Of a stretch of 64,000 nt of DNA, positions 28,058 to 36,447 are shown piece by piece. Below the pieces are notes generated by a model. The model saw nothing but the letters and a program-made list of their open reading frames with translations, did not search any database and was not told the DNA's origin. A program made the position numbers and the translations under genes. This stretch comes from Streptomyces roseicoloratus (GTDB lineage Bacteria; Actinomycetota; Actinomycetes; Streptomycetales; Streptomycetaceae): NCBI RefSeq assembly GCF_004117935.1, contig NZ_SDOY01000137.1, positions 1 through 64,000 of the forward strand. Direction: 5' to 3'. Positions within the stretch are counted from its first letter, which is position 1. Each line of letters opens with the position of its first letter.

Positions 28058-29326
28058 ATGGTGAGCTTCCAGTACACGGCCGCGGACGAGGAGAAGAGCC
28101 GGGGCGTCCGCCGGATGAAGCGCCTGGCGACGGGCCTGCTCGCGGGAGTGGCGGCGGTCTACGCGCTGGCGACCTGGGGCGAGAACGCGGGCGCGGGCGC
28201 GTGGGCGGGCTATGTGGCGGCCGCCGCTGAGGCGGGGATGGTGGGTGCGCTGGCGGACTGGTTCGCGGTGACGGCGCTGTTCCGGCGCCCGCTGGGGCTG
28301 CCGATCCCGCACACCGCGATCATCCCGACGAAGAAGGACCAGCTGGGAGCTTCGCTGGGCACGTTCGTCGGCGAGAACTTCCTGTCGGCCGATGTCGTAC
28401 GGGGCCGGCTGCGCGGCTTCGGCATCGCGCGCCGTCTGGGGGAGTGGCTGGCGGACCCGGCGCACGCGGACCGGGTCACCTCGGAACTGGCGACGGCGCT
28501 GCGGGGCGCGCTCACCGTGCTGCGGGACTCGGACGTGCAGGCGGTGGTGGGGGAGGCGATCACGCGCCGGGCGGAGGCGGCGGAGGTGGGGCCGGGCCTG
28601 GGCAAGACGCTGGAGCGGATCGTGGACGACGGCGCCCATCGCCGCGCCGTCGACCTGATCTGTGGCCGGGCGCACGACTGGCTGGTGACGCACCGGGACT
28701 CGGTGATGGAGGCGATCGAGGGCGGGGCGCCGGGCTGGACCCCACGCTTCGTGGACAGGAAGGTCGGGGACCGCGTCTACCGGGAACTGCTCCGCTTCGT
28801 GACGGAGATGCGGGACATGCCGGGGCACCCGGCCCGTGGCGCGATCGACCGCTTCCTGACGGACTTCGCGGCCGACCTCCAGGCCGACACGGACACGCGG
28901 GCCCGTGTGGAACGCCTCAAGTCCGAGCTGCTGGCCCGCCCGGAGGTCCAGGACATCATCGCCTCGGCGTGGTCGTCGGTCCGCACGCTGATCCTGTCCG
29001 CGGCGGAGGACGACCGGAGCCAGCTCCGCCGCCGCGCCCGCGCGTCCCTGATCTCGCTGGGCACCCGCCTGTCGACGGACACCCGCCTGCAGACGAAGGT
29101 CGAGGGCTGGGCGGAGGACGCGGCGGCGTACGTCGTCACCACGTACCGCACCGAGATCACGTCCCTGATCACGGACACCGTCGCCGGCTGGGACGCCACC
29201 CAGACCTCGAAGAAGATCGAGGCCAACATCGGCCGCGACCTCCAGTTCATCCGCATCAACGGCACGGTGGTGGGCGCGCTGGCGGGGCTGGCGATCCATA
29301 CGGTGAGCAGGGCGGCGGGGGGATAG
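28058..29326 (+). CDS. DUF445 family membrane protein
   Basis: 422 residues. A short N-terminus leads to two hydrophobic helices (LLAGVAAVYALATWG, AGYVAAAAEAGMVGALADWFAVTALF) with the family hallmark GALADWFAVTALFRRPLGLPIPHTAIIP. A long helical region likely to form coiled coils follows (about 90-395), and a hydrophobic C-terminal segment GTVVGALAGLAIHTVS ends it. This YjiN-like architecture is conserved, but the function is unknown. GTG and ATG alternatives lie nearby; ATG 28058 gives the family's usual N-terminus. Confidence 0.9.
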   Translation: MVSFQYTAADEEKSRGVRRMKRLATGLLAGVAAVYALATWGENAGAGAWAGYVAAAAEAGMVGALADWFAVTALFRRPLGLPIPHTAIIPTKKDQLGASLGTFVGENFLSADVVRGRLRGFGIARRLGEWLADPAHADRVTSELATALRGALTVLRDSDVQAVVGEAITRRAEAAEVGPGLGKTLERIVDDGAHRRAVDLICGRAHDWLVTHRDSVMEAIEGGAPGWTPRFVDRKVGDRVYRELLRFVTEMRDMPGHPARGAIDRFLTDFAADLQADTDTRARVERLKSELLARPEVQDIIASAWSSVRTLILSAAEDDRSQLRRRARASLISLGTRLSTDTRLQTKVEGWAEDAAAYVVTTYRTEITSLITDTVAGWDATQTSKKIEANIGRDLQFIRINGTVVGALAGLAIHTVSRAAGG

Positions 29327-29377
29327 GGGGCCGGCCCGGCCCGGGCCGCTGTCATACCCACAGCCCATAATCGGCGC

Positions 29378-30238
29378 ATGTCCGAGAACTTCGTCGACCT
29401 GGGCAAGGTCACTGCGCCGTCGGGTGTGCTGGTGCTCGGCATGGCCGGGTGGATCGACCAGTGGCCGGAACTGGGTCGGCCTCTGTCCGTACGTGCCGAG
29501 GAGGCCGCGGCCTCAGGGGGCGGCCACCTTCGCGACGGGTGGTGCGAGGCCGTCGTGGTCCCGGCCGCCGCCGACCGGCCGCTGCCGGTGCGAGCCACCA
29601 CCTCGCCGTCCCCGTTCGACGAGGAACCGACGATCGCGACCCTGGAGATGGGTCTCGGTCTGCCGTGGCCCGGGAACGCGAACCGGACGGCGCCGGTTCG
29701 CCTCGGGGACCTCCCCGTCGACCGGTGCGGCATGGTGATCGGCGACGCCGTCGGGCTGGACACGTGGACGGGGGACGAGGGCGAGCCGGCTGACGGGCTG
29801 GCCGACGTCTCCTACTGGGGCCTGCACGAGGACGCGGCGTATGCGCGGTTCGGCGGTGAGCGCATCGCGCAGTACGGGGTCGAGGGCCCGCACGGGTGGC
29901 TGGACCTGCCGCTCGCGGAGGCGACCGCGCACGCGGCAGAACTCACCGCCTGGTGCGACCGGCACTGCCACGGCCGGGGCCTCGTGGTGGCGGTCGACAA
30001 GCACACCGACCACCACCGCTCCCGGCGGGCGGGCCGGCACCACCCGCTCCGCGCGGGCGCGATCGAGGTCGGCGGCAGTCAGGTCCTCGCGATCGAGTGG
30101 GACCCCGGCGACCACTCGATCAGACACCGCGGGGAGCGGCAGGCGGGCCAGGTCTACCCGGTCACGCTCGAAGCCGACGATTCGGGGCAGACGGTGCTGC
30201 GATGGACCATCCCGCCGTACGAACCCGACGACGCCTGA
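29378..30238 (+). CDS. hypothetical protein, 286 aa
   Basis: Not recognised. A soluble 286-residue protein, no signal peptide or membrane helix, rich in His near residues 195-225 (DRHCHGRG, DKHTDHHRSRRAGRHH). Motif-like stretches include VLVLGMAGWIDQWPELG, GMVIGDAVGLDTW and VSYWGLHEDAAYARFG. CATAAT (29366-29371) lies 6 nt before ATG 29378, so leaderless transcription is likely. It ends at a strong hairpin shared with a convergent gene. Composition matches the core genome. Confidence 0.65.
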   Translation: MSENFVDLGKVTAPSGVLVLGMAGWIDQWPELGRPLSVRAEEAAASGGGHLRDGWCEAVVVPAAADRPLPVRATTSPSPFDEEPTIATLEMGLGLPWPGNANRTAPVRLGDLPVDRCGMVIGDAVGLDTWTGDEGEPADGLADVSYWGLHEDAAYARFGGERIAQYGVEGPHGWLDLPLAEATAHAAELTAWCDRHCHGRGLVVAVDKHTDHHRSRRAGRHHPLRAGAIEVGGSQVLAIEWDPGDHSIRHRGERQAGQVYPVTLEADDSGQTVLRWTIPPYEPDDA

Positions 30239-30254
30239 CGAACCGGTACGGCAG

Positions 30255-30298
30255 GCCGCCGGTCGCCGTCCCGCGCGGGACGGCGAGCCTCCGGCGGC
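30255..30298. terminator. bidirectional terminator
   Basis: An inner perfect stem, TCGCCGTCCC (30263-30272) with GGGACGGCGA (30277-30286), is extended by GCCGCCGG/CCGGCGGC arms with a 4-nt bulge. It lies between two convergent genes. Confidence 0.8.
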
Positions 30299-30308
30299 GG
30301 GCCGGGCG

Positions 30309-30617
30309 TCAGCCGGCCTTACGGGCCACGGCCCAGGACGTGGCGGCCATGGCTCCGGCGACGGAGAACACCGCGGGCCAGGCCCCGATCTTCTTGGCCA
30401 GCGGGTGAGACCCGGCGAAGGCCCCCACGTAGGCGGCCGTCAGCCCCGCCGCGCCCTTCCCGCCGACAGCCTGCTGCCACTCCCGCGCGGCCACCCCACC
30501 CGCCACGGCGAGCACGACACCCCCGAGCGGCCGCTTCTTGGTCCACCGAGCCACGGCATACCCGCCGACGAGCCCGGCGGCGGCGATGACGGGGGAGAGG
30601 GCACGGGCGCTGGGCAT
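30309..30617 (-). CDS. small hydrophobic membrane protein
   Basis: 102 residues with about three hydrophobic, Ala/Gly-rich segments (LSPVIAAAGLVGGYAVA, PLGGVVLAVAGGVAA, WPAVFSVAGAMAATSWAVA) and no recognised domain. It may be a membrane protein of three or four short helices. The minus-strand ATG at 30617 follows GAAAGGCC. This is the last core-type gene before the accessory island starting about 100 bp further right. Confidence 0.7.
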   Translation of the reverse strand: MPSARALSPVIAAAGLVGGYAVARWTKKRPLGGVVLAVAGGVAAREWQQAVGGKGAAGLTAAYVGAFAGSHPLAKKIGAWPAVFSVAGAMAATSWAVARKAG

Positions 30618-30721
30618 GGTGAGGGCCTTTCGTCGGTGGAGTCGTTCCTTGAGCCTAGGACACGAGGCTTTGCGGCCGGCGGCGTACTCCCGGCCGAGCC
30701 GATCGCGTCACAATGGCCGGC

Positions 30722-31192
30722 ATGAGGGTCCTGGAGACGACCGAGGCGACACGCTCCCGAATGAGCCGACAGCGTAGCCACGACACCGGTGTCGAGATGG
30801 CGTTGCGTCGTTCGTTGCATGCGGCGGGATTCCGCTATCGCGTGCACCGGCGGCCGCTCAAGGGGGTGCGGCGGGAGGCCGACATCGTCTTCGGCCCCGT
30901 CAAGGTCGCCGTTTTCGTCGATGGTTGCTTTTGGCACGGTTGCCCCGAGCACGCGACGTGGCCGAAGCGGAACTCTGGGTTCTGGCGGGAGAAGATCGAG
31001 AAGAACCGGGCTCGGGACGCGAACACGGATGCTCGTCTGCGGGAAGCGGGGTGGGTCGCGCTGCGGGTGTGGGAGCACGAGGACGCGCACGAGGCCGCCG
31101 CGCGGGTGGCGGCGGTCGTCATCGAGCGCCGTGCCCTCCTGGCTGATCGGATGAACCGGGCGAGGGTGAATGTCGTCGAGCCGCCGGCCTGA
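30722..31192 (+). CDS. vsr: Vsr-family very short patch repair-like endonuclease
   Basis: Endonuclease fold of the Vsr family, 156 residues. Vsr nicks at T:G mismatches left by deamination of 5-methylcytosine and normally travels with a cytosine methyltransferase; two such homologues lie in this island. Motifs: RSRMSRQRSHDTGVEMALRR (mismatch and tail contacts), VRREADIVFGPVKVAVFVDGCFWHGCPEH (catalytic Asp and the Zn/His-Cys region), and FWREKIEKNRARDANTDARLREAGWVALRVWEHE. ATG 30722 is used; ATG 30713 is equally possible. First gene of the plus-strand operon of the island. Confidence 0.9.
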   Translation: MRVLETTEATRSRMSRQRSHDTGVEMALRRSLHAAGFRYRVHRRPLKGVRREADIVFGPVKVAVFVDGCFWHGCPEHATWPKRNSGFWREKIEKNRARDANTDARLREAGWVALRVWEHEDAHEAAARVAAVVIERRALLADRMNRARVNVVEPPA

Positions 31193-31207
31193 AGACGACG
31201 GTCGGTA

Positions 31208-31230
31208 CTTGACACGCTTCGTTCTGTCAA
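31208..31230. promoter_or_regulatory. inverted repeat upstream of the HTH-GHKL gene
   Basis: CTTGACACGC begins at 31208, and TTGACA (31209-31214) is mirrored by TGTCAA (31225-31230). The element lies between the Vsr and HTH-GHKL genes. CTTGATACGC with mirrored ATCAAG occurs upstream of the opposite operon at 43105, so a common regulator is possible. Confidence 0.5.
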
Positions 31231-31322
31231 ATTCCTGCTGGTAGCCTGTCCGGCGGGCTTCCGCGCCGAGTTTCGCGGCGAATGGCCCCGCAGGGTGCAA
31301 GAGGGAACTTCGGGGGACGGAC

Positions 31323-33431
31323 GTGGCCCAACCGCCAGGCAAGGCGTTCGGGAGATGGTTGGAGCATCGACTCGCGCAGGCCGGCATGGATTCGGCCGAA
31401 CTCGCAGAGCGACTCGGGTATCCCACCCGGGCACCGATCTCCGCATGGATCGCGGGACGTTCGGAACCTCGTGACGAAGTGAAACGGGAGATCGCCGTGG
31501 TCTTCGGCAACGGCACGGAAGCGGTGTCCGACCGCACGGGGCCCATCGTTTCCGCGCTTCCCCGCCGGTGGCACCATCGGTGGGCGCATCCCGACGGCGG
31601 TCGCGAGTACGGCAACGCGGCGGCCTTCGCCTTCGACGCAGACCTTTCCGTGCTTGCTCGTGAAGCCACCCAGAACTCCCTCGACGAGCGTCTCGACCGC
31701 GCGACGCCGGTGCGAGTTCGCTACGTGCTGCACGAGCTGACGGGCGAACACCTTGACTCCTTCCTCGACGCCATGGGGTGGGACGAGCTTCGCCCCCATT
31801 ACGAAGCCGCCGCGGCAGGCGAGCAGAAGGTGTCGCGCAGCCTCCGCGCTGCGCTGCGGGACCTGGACGAACAGCGGTCCTTGTTGTTGCTCCGAGTGGA
31901 GGACCACAACGCCGCCGGTCTGACGGGCCCGGAGTACCAGGACGGACGCTATGCCGCCGTCGTGCGGCGTCAGCTGGACAGTCACAAACAGGCGGGCGGG
32001 CGCGCCGGTGGCTCGTACGGACTGGGCAAGGCCACGCTGTGGGCCACCAGCCGCCTGGGTCTCGTCGTCGTGAATTCCACCCTTTCCGAGCCCCATGAAG
32101 GGCATCGCGAGCGCAGGTTGGTGGCCCGCCTGGATCTCCCCTGGCACGAGGTCGACGGGCAGGCCTACGCAGGTCCCGCCTGGTTCGGCGAGCCGGATCC
32201 GGAGACGGCGCACGAGGGCGTTTCGCGATCCTGGTGGGCCGACGAGGACGAGGCACGTGCCCTGCACCTCGAGCGGGACGGAGACGCGCCCGGCACGTCG
32301 TTCCTGATCGTCGGGGCCCATGACGCGTCGGGCGATGCCGGCACGCTGCAGGAGATGCACGACAAACTCGTCCGTTCGCTCGCCGACGGATTCTGGGCCT
32401 CCATGATCGGAGGCAGGTCGGCCGGGCCGCTGTTGGAGGCGAGCGTCACCACGCTGCGCAACGGACGTGTCGTGATCGCCGAGGAGCAGGTCGACGCGCA
32501 TGCTCATCACCCGGCACTCGGCCGTGCTCTCCAGGCTTACCTGGACGGCGAAACCGTCGACGAACTGACCGCCGGCGACCAGGTCGTGCTCGCCGAGGTG
32601 CCTCTGGTCGTCTCCCCGCTCAAGGGGCACGGGCGTGCGCGGGACAAGGGCCGGGAACATCGTGCCGTCCTGCTGCTGACCGCGGCCGCGGACCGCGACG
32701 AGAAGCACAGCCGTGTCGTGTGCATGCGCGGCAACCGGATGACGATCACCGAGCAGCGCCCTCGGGAACTCCCCCTCGGGACGATGCCGTTCCAAGCCGT
32801 TCTCCTGGCCGGATTCGCGACCGGACGCGAGGGAGACGACGTCGAGCGCGCGGAGGCGTTCCTGCGCGCCTCGGAGCCGCCGGAGCACGATCGCTGGGAC
32901 CGGACCGAGGAGCTCACCTCGCTCTACGAACGTGGTGCACTCACCCGTCTCAAGGAGTTTCGGTCGGAGATCGACAAGGCCGTGCGGAACGTCGTCGGGC
33001 GACGTGCCGCTGCACGAGCCGGCGGCCCGGCCGTCCTTCGCGAACTGCTCAGGCTGGACGCGCCCGGTGGTGCAGGGGGTGGCGGTCGACGGGCACAGGG
33101 TTTCCCCGTCGTCCGCAGCGTCCAGGCGCGAGTCGAGGACGGTGGTGCCTGGAACGTCACGGTCGGGATCAGACTCCCCGACGGCAGTGACCCCTGGGTC
33201 CTGACACCGGTGGCCAAATTCGACGTGAGGTCGGGCGGCCGCCCCGCCGTCGGGTGGGCCGACTTGACGGCCTCGGAAGCCTGCCGTGTGGAGAACGGCA
33301 ATCTCGTCGTCGAGCCCGGGGTTCGCAACGCGGTGTTCACCGGGGTCACCGATCCGGCCACCCACCCGGTGCAGGGGACTCTGGCGAGGCTCGTGGTCGA
33401 CGTGCAGAGGGCCCGCGGAGGAGCGGTATGA
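31323..33431 (+). CDS. HTH-GHKL ATPase fusion, putative defence protein
   Basis: 702 residues. Residues 7-58 form an XRE-like helix-turn-helix (FGRWLEHRLAQAGMDSAELA, PISAWIAGRSEPR). From about 95 a GHKL-type ATPase follows: N-box LAREATQNSLDER (E114, N118), G1 box variant RVEDHNAAGL (D194, G199), G2 box AGGSYGLGKATLW (G230-G235, K236), and GTSFLIVGA later. The C-terminal 300 residues are unrecognised. The fold is shared with MutL, Hsp90 and MORC. GTG 31323 has GGGGGACG upstream. Its stop overlaps the next gene (ATGA). I infer a DNA-binding, ATP-driven sensor or effector; the function is unproven. Confidence 0.75.
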   Translation: MAQPPGKAFGRWLEHRLAQAGMDSAELAERLGYPTRAPISAWIAGRSEPRDEVKREIAVVFGNGTEAVSDRTGPIVSALPRRWHHRWAHPDGGREYGNAAAFAFDADLSVLAREATQNSLDERLDRATPVRVRYVLHELTGEHLDSFLDAMGWDELRPHYEAAAAGEQKVSRSLRAALRDLDEQRSLLLLRVEDHNAAGLTGPEYQDGRYAAVVRRQLDSHKQAGGRAGGSYGLGKATLWATSRLGLVVVNSTLSEPHEGHRERRLVARLDLPWHEVDGQAYAGPAWFGEPDPETAHEGVSRSWWADEDEARALHLERDGDAPGTSFLIVGAHDASGDAGTLQEMHDKLVRSLADGFWASMIGGRSAGPLLEASVTTLRNGRVVIAEEQVDAHAHHPALGRALQAYLDGETVDELTAGDQVVLAEVPLVVSPLKGHGRARDKGREHRAVLLLTAAADRDEKHSRVVCMRGNRMTITEQRPRELPLGTMPFQAVLLAGFATGREGDDVERAEAFLRASEPPEHDRWDRTEELTSLYERGALTRLKEFRSEIDKAVRNVVGRRAAARAGGPAVLRELLRLDAPGGAGGGGRRAQGFPVVRSVQARVEDGGAWNVTVGIRLPDGSDPWVLTPVAKFDVRSGGRPAVGWADLTASEACRVENGNLVVEPGVRNAVFTGVTDPATHPVQGTLARLVVDVQRARGGAV

Positions 33432-34411
33432 AGTCCGTCTACCCTTATCCGACCCTGTTCGGCGACATCGAACTCGACATCCTGTCCGTCACCGTGGACG
33501 GGGCGGCCGAGTTCCCGTACTCCCACGTGTCCAGGTCCGAGAGGACGGTGGCACTGCACCGATCCGGACGCGAGCGGTGGGACTACTGCACGCTTCGACT
33601 CCGGGCGACGCTCCCCGATCGCGAGATCGCGGACGGCCGGTGGACGGACCTCGCCTGCCTCGCGACGCTCACCGAGAAGGCCACCAACGCCCGCACCACG
33701 ACGCTCCTCGAAGCATCCGCGGACGGTTCGTGGTCCGGCACCATCGATCTGCATCGGAGCCGCCACGTCGATCGGGCGACCCTCGGTCTCGTCGTCGTTG
33801 CCACCGTTGACGGGGTGGCAGGCAGAGTGATCGGTACCACGGAGCGGGACTGGTATCTCGACCTGAAGGCCTCCACCCCTGTGCGTCAGCGCGAGATCGA
33901 GATCGTCGAGGCGGACTTCCGGGAGGGGCCCGACGAATGGCTTCGCCCCTACAAGGACTCCCCTTGGATCGTCGAGACCACCGGCGACGTGCCGACGGTC
34001 CACCTCAACACCGGGGGTGTCGACGGACTCGTCGACCTGCTGGGGGACAGCGGTGGGAGCCCGGCCGAGAGGATGCTGCGGGAGATGGTCGCCGGCCAGA
34101 TCGCCCAGGACGCGTGGACCGCCATGTTCCACACGGCCATCAGCGATCTGGACGTCGACGAGGACGGCACGCCCGTGATGCCGACGGGCTGGCGCGAAGC
34201 CGTCCTCCGCATGATGCTGCCCGACGTCCTCCCCGGCCGTCAGCCCGTCGACGCCCTCTACGACATCGCGGAGCGCCGGGCCAAGGGATTCGGGTGGGCG
34301 GAACTGCAGACGAACATCCAGTACGCGGCGGGCAAGCGAAGCCGGATCACCAGGAAGTTGACGAACGCGGTGCGGGGGCTCGACGTCGCTGACAGGAATG
34401 GCACGCGATGA
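33428..34411 (+). CDS. unrecognised island protein A, 327 aa
   Basis: No recognised domain. Residues 1-145 look beta-rich (FGDIELDILSVTVDG, WDYCTLRLRATLPDRE, GTIDLHRSRHVDRATLGLVVVA), suggesting a beta-sandwich. Residues 150-327 look helical, ending with a basic segment (YAAGKRSRITRKLTNAVRG). No membrane segment. The ATG overlaps the previous stop by 4 bp and its own stop overlaps the next start in the same way, so it is translationally coupled to the HTH-GHKL protein and to the following gene and probably acts with them. Confidence 0.7.
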   Translation: MKSVYPYPTLFGDIELDILSVTVDGAAEFPYSHVSRSERTVALHRSGRERWDYCTLRLRATLPDREIADGRWTDLACLATLTEKATNARTTTLLEASADGSWSGTIDLHRSRHVDRATLGLVVVATVDGVAGRVIGTTERDWYLDLKASTPVRQREIEIVEADFREGPDEWLRPYKDSPWIVETTGDVPTVHLNTGGVDGLVDLLGDSGGSPAERMLREMVAGQIAQDAWTAMFHTAISDLDVDEDGTPVMPTGWREAVLRMMLPDVLPGRQPVDALYDIAERRAKGFGWAELQTNIQYAAGKRSRITRKLTNAVRGLDVADRNGTR

Positions 34412-35379
34412 GACCGTTCACCTCCGGCGACCTCCCGCCCGTGTTTGCGCTGCTGCCCGATGCCGCCGTCGCCGGACACCTCGGCCGCAGCATCCAGGCC
34501 GGCCTGGAACTGCCTCCTCAGGTGGCCCTCGCCCGGGCCTGCGTCGCATACGACGAGTCGACCGCCGAACGCCGACAGACCGCGCCCGTACGCGACCTCC
34601 TGGACGAGGCCATGAGGCGATTCGCCGACGATCGGTCGTCCGCCGACGGTTGGCTTGCCCCTCGCCTCCACGCCACGCTCCGGATGACCCGGGCCGAGGC
34701 GGCCGACGGGCGTCTCTGGAACCACCTGGCCATGATCGTCGCCCCGGACTACGTGGTGTGGCGACACAAGGGAGCCGACAAGGCCGAAGGCCCGGGGGTG
34801 GCCACCGCCGCTCGGTTCAGCGGCCCCCACTACACCCAGGCGTTCTCGCGACTTTGGTGGGCCGCCGAACTGTTCCGCGACGGGGACGACTACCGACCGG
34901 TCGTCACCGCGTGCCGGGTGCAGGACGTCCTCAACACGACGCTGCGCCTGGACGTGATCGACCATCGGCCCACGGCCCAGGCCGTGATCCGAGTCGTCGG
35001 ACGGCTTGTCGATGAGGGCGCTCCCCGGCCGGGCGACCGGGTCAATGCCCTGTCCTCGGCGGTGAACGCCGCCGGAAGCACGCTGATGTACGACGTGCTG
35101 GCGCGGGACGACGCCCCCGACCCCGACGAGCTTCTCGACTGGATCGAGGCGGGCAAGAGCGAGGTCGTGGACTGGGAGCGACTGCCCGAAGGGCCCTCCG
35201 ACGGTCGGGTCAGGCCGGCCGCCGTCGACGCCCTCCTCCCCTTCTTCGAGAAGCTGCTCGAAGAAGCCCCGCTGCGCCGGAGGAAGCCGACCGAGGGCGA
35301 GCGGAGCGAGGCGGCGACGCTGCCGGGCCCGCGCGCTCCCGGAGTCGTCCTGGCGAAGCCGTCGGACTTCACGGGGTAG
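34408..35379 (+). CDS. unrecognised island protein B, 323 aa
   Basis: Mostly helical protein, 323 residues. It resembles, from memory and at low confidence, DUF6339 proteins found near restriction-modification genes. Notable stretches are RLHATLRMTRAEAADGRLWNHLAMIVAPDYVVWRH, YTQAFSRLWWAAELFRDGDDY and ALSSAVNAAGSTLMYDVLARD. No catalytic motif is evident. It overlaps the preceding gene (ATGA) and ends 4 bp before the stop of the convergent methyltransferase gene, so no terminator fits between the two operons. Confidence 0.65.
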   Translation: MRPFTSGDLPPVFALLPDAAVAGHLGRSIQAGLELPPQVALARACVAYDESTAERRQTAPVRDLLDEAMRRFADDRSSADGWLAPRLHATLRMTRAEAADGRLWNHLAMIVAPDYVVWRHKGADKAEGPGVATAARFSGPHYTQAFSRLWWAAELFRDGDDYRPVVTACRVQDVLNTTLRLDVIDHRPTAQAVIRVVGRLVDEGAPRPGDRVNALSSAVNAAGSTLMYDVLARDDAPDPDELLDWIEAGKSEVVDWERLPEGPSDGRVRPAAVDALLPFFEKLLEEAPLRRRKPTEGERSEAATLPGPRAPGVVLAKPSDFTG

Positions 35380-35383
35380 TGGG

Positions 35384-36391
35384 TCAGACCTCGGACCCCG
35401 CCGCGTACTCCTCTGCCGGGCCGAGGGCGGCCTTCAGGACCGCCTTGCCGAGCAGCGGCGGAATCGCGTTGCCGATCTGCTGGGCGATCGCTCGACCCGA
35501 CCAGGGATAGTCGCGGGGAAACGTCTGGAGGACTCCGGCCTCGGCGTCGGAGAAACGGGGCAGCTCGGTGCCGTCCCTGCGAACGACCCGGTTGCGGGAC
35601 ACCTTGCCGGTGACGGTGAAAGCGGGCTCGTCGGAGCTGCGCCGACCACGGGTCTTCGGGTCGCCCCCGGTGCCGTAGTTCGACACCACGTCGAAGGGGG
35701 TGGTGCGATCCAGCACCTCCGACATCGGCACCCAGGGCGCCAGCGTCGGATCGCCGTGATCACGAGGCACCCCCTTGCGGTAGATGCGGTGGGTGGGCTT
35801 GGGCAGCTCCGCGATGCTGCTCCGACGAGCCACCAGGATGGCCCGACGGCGTGTCTGCGGGACGCCGAACTGCTCCGTGTGAAGGACCTTCGGCTCCGCC
35901 ACCCAGTAGCCCTCGGCGGAGAGGACCTTCGCGTACTCCTGCCACACCGGGAGTACGGCGGGCACCTGCTCCAAGACGATCGCCTCGTAGGGCCGTCCGT
36001 CGCGGAGTGCCTCCAGCGCCCATCGAAGGGGTTCGAGGACCAGGCCGGTCCTGTCGTCGTCGAGGACGGCGAGCTTGGAGCGGACGTCCTCGCCGCGTGC
36101 CATTCGCCGAACGAAGCCGATCACCTCGTCCAACGCGCGACGGCCGGCACCGGTGCCTGCCACGGTGAACGTCTGGCACGGGGGGCCTCCGGCCAGCACG
36201 GTGGCGTTGGGGAACTTGTGCGGACCGAAATCGCGCACGTCCCCCTGCAGCGTGAGGAGTCCGGCCGCGTCACGCGTGTCACAGGCGTCCTGGTCGAATT
36301 CGATCCCCGTGGCTTCGTAGCCGAGTTCCCGCGCCGCTACGTCGAGCCCACCTGGTCCGGCGAACAGGTCGACAATCTCGGGGCGTGGCAC
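35384..36391 (-). CDS. DNA (cytosine-5) methyltransferase
   Basis: 5-methylcytosine methyltransferase of the Dcm/HhaI fold, 335 residues. Motif I is DLFAGPGG (9-15), motif IV GGPPCQTF with catalytic Cys72, motif VI LEQVPAV (canonical ENV is EQV here), motif VIII QTRRRAIL, and motif X QQIGNAIPPLLG. The target-recognition stretch lies between about 190 and 270. GTG 36391 follows CTGGAG. Last gene of the minus-strand island operon; presumably the modification enzyme that marks self DNA. The target site cannot be read from sequence. Confidence 0.93.
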   Translation of the reverse strand: MPRPEIVDLFAGPGGLDVAARELGYEATGIEFDQDACDTRDAAGLLTLQGDVRDFGPHKFPNATVLAGGPPCQTFTVAGTGAGRRALDEVIGFVRRMARGEDVRSKLAVLDDDRTGLVLEPLRWALEALRDGRPYEAIVLEQVPAVLPVWQEYAKVLSAEGYWVAEPKVLHTEQFGVPQTRRRAILVARRSSIAELPKPTHRIYRKGVPRDHGDPTLAPWVPMSEVLDRTTPFDVVSNYGTGGDPKTRGRRSSDEPAFTVTGKVSRNRVVRRDGTELPRFSDAEAGVLQTFPRDYPWSGRAIAQQIGNAIPPLLGKAVLKAALGPAEEYAAGSEV

Positions 36392-36447
36392 GTCGTCTCC
36401 AGAATGTGGTGTGTGGTCGTTCCAGGGAGCGCGAGACCCCGGCGACG

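Noticed and set aside
25889-29368. 1159-codon minus-strand open frame
   Set aside because: Shadow of the DUF445 gene and an out-of-frame reading of the PBP gene; Arg/Pro/Ala-rich without domains.
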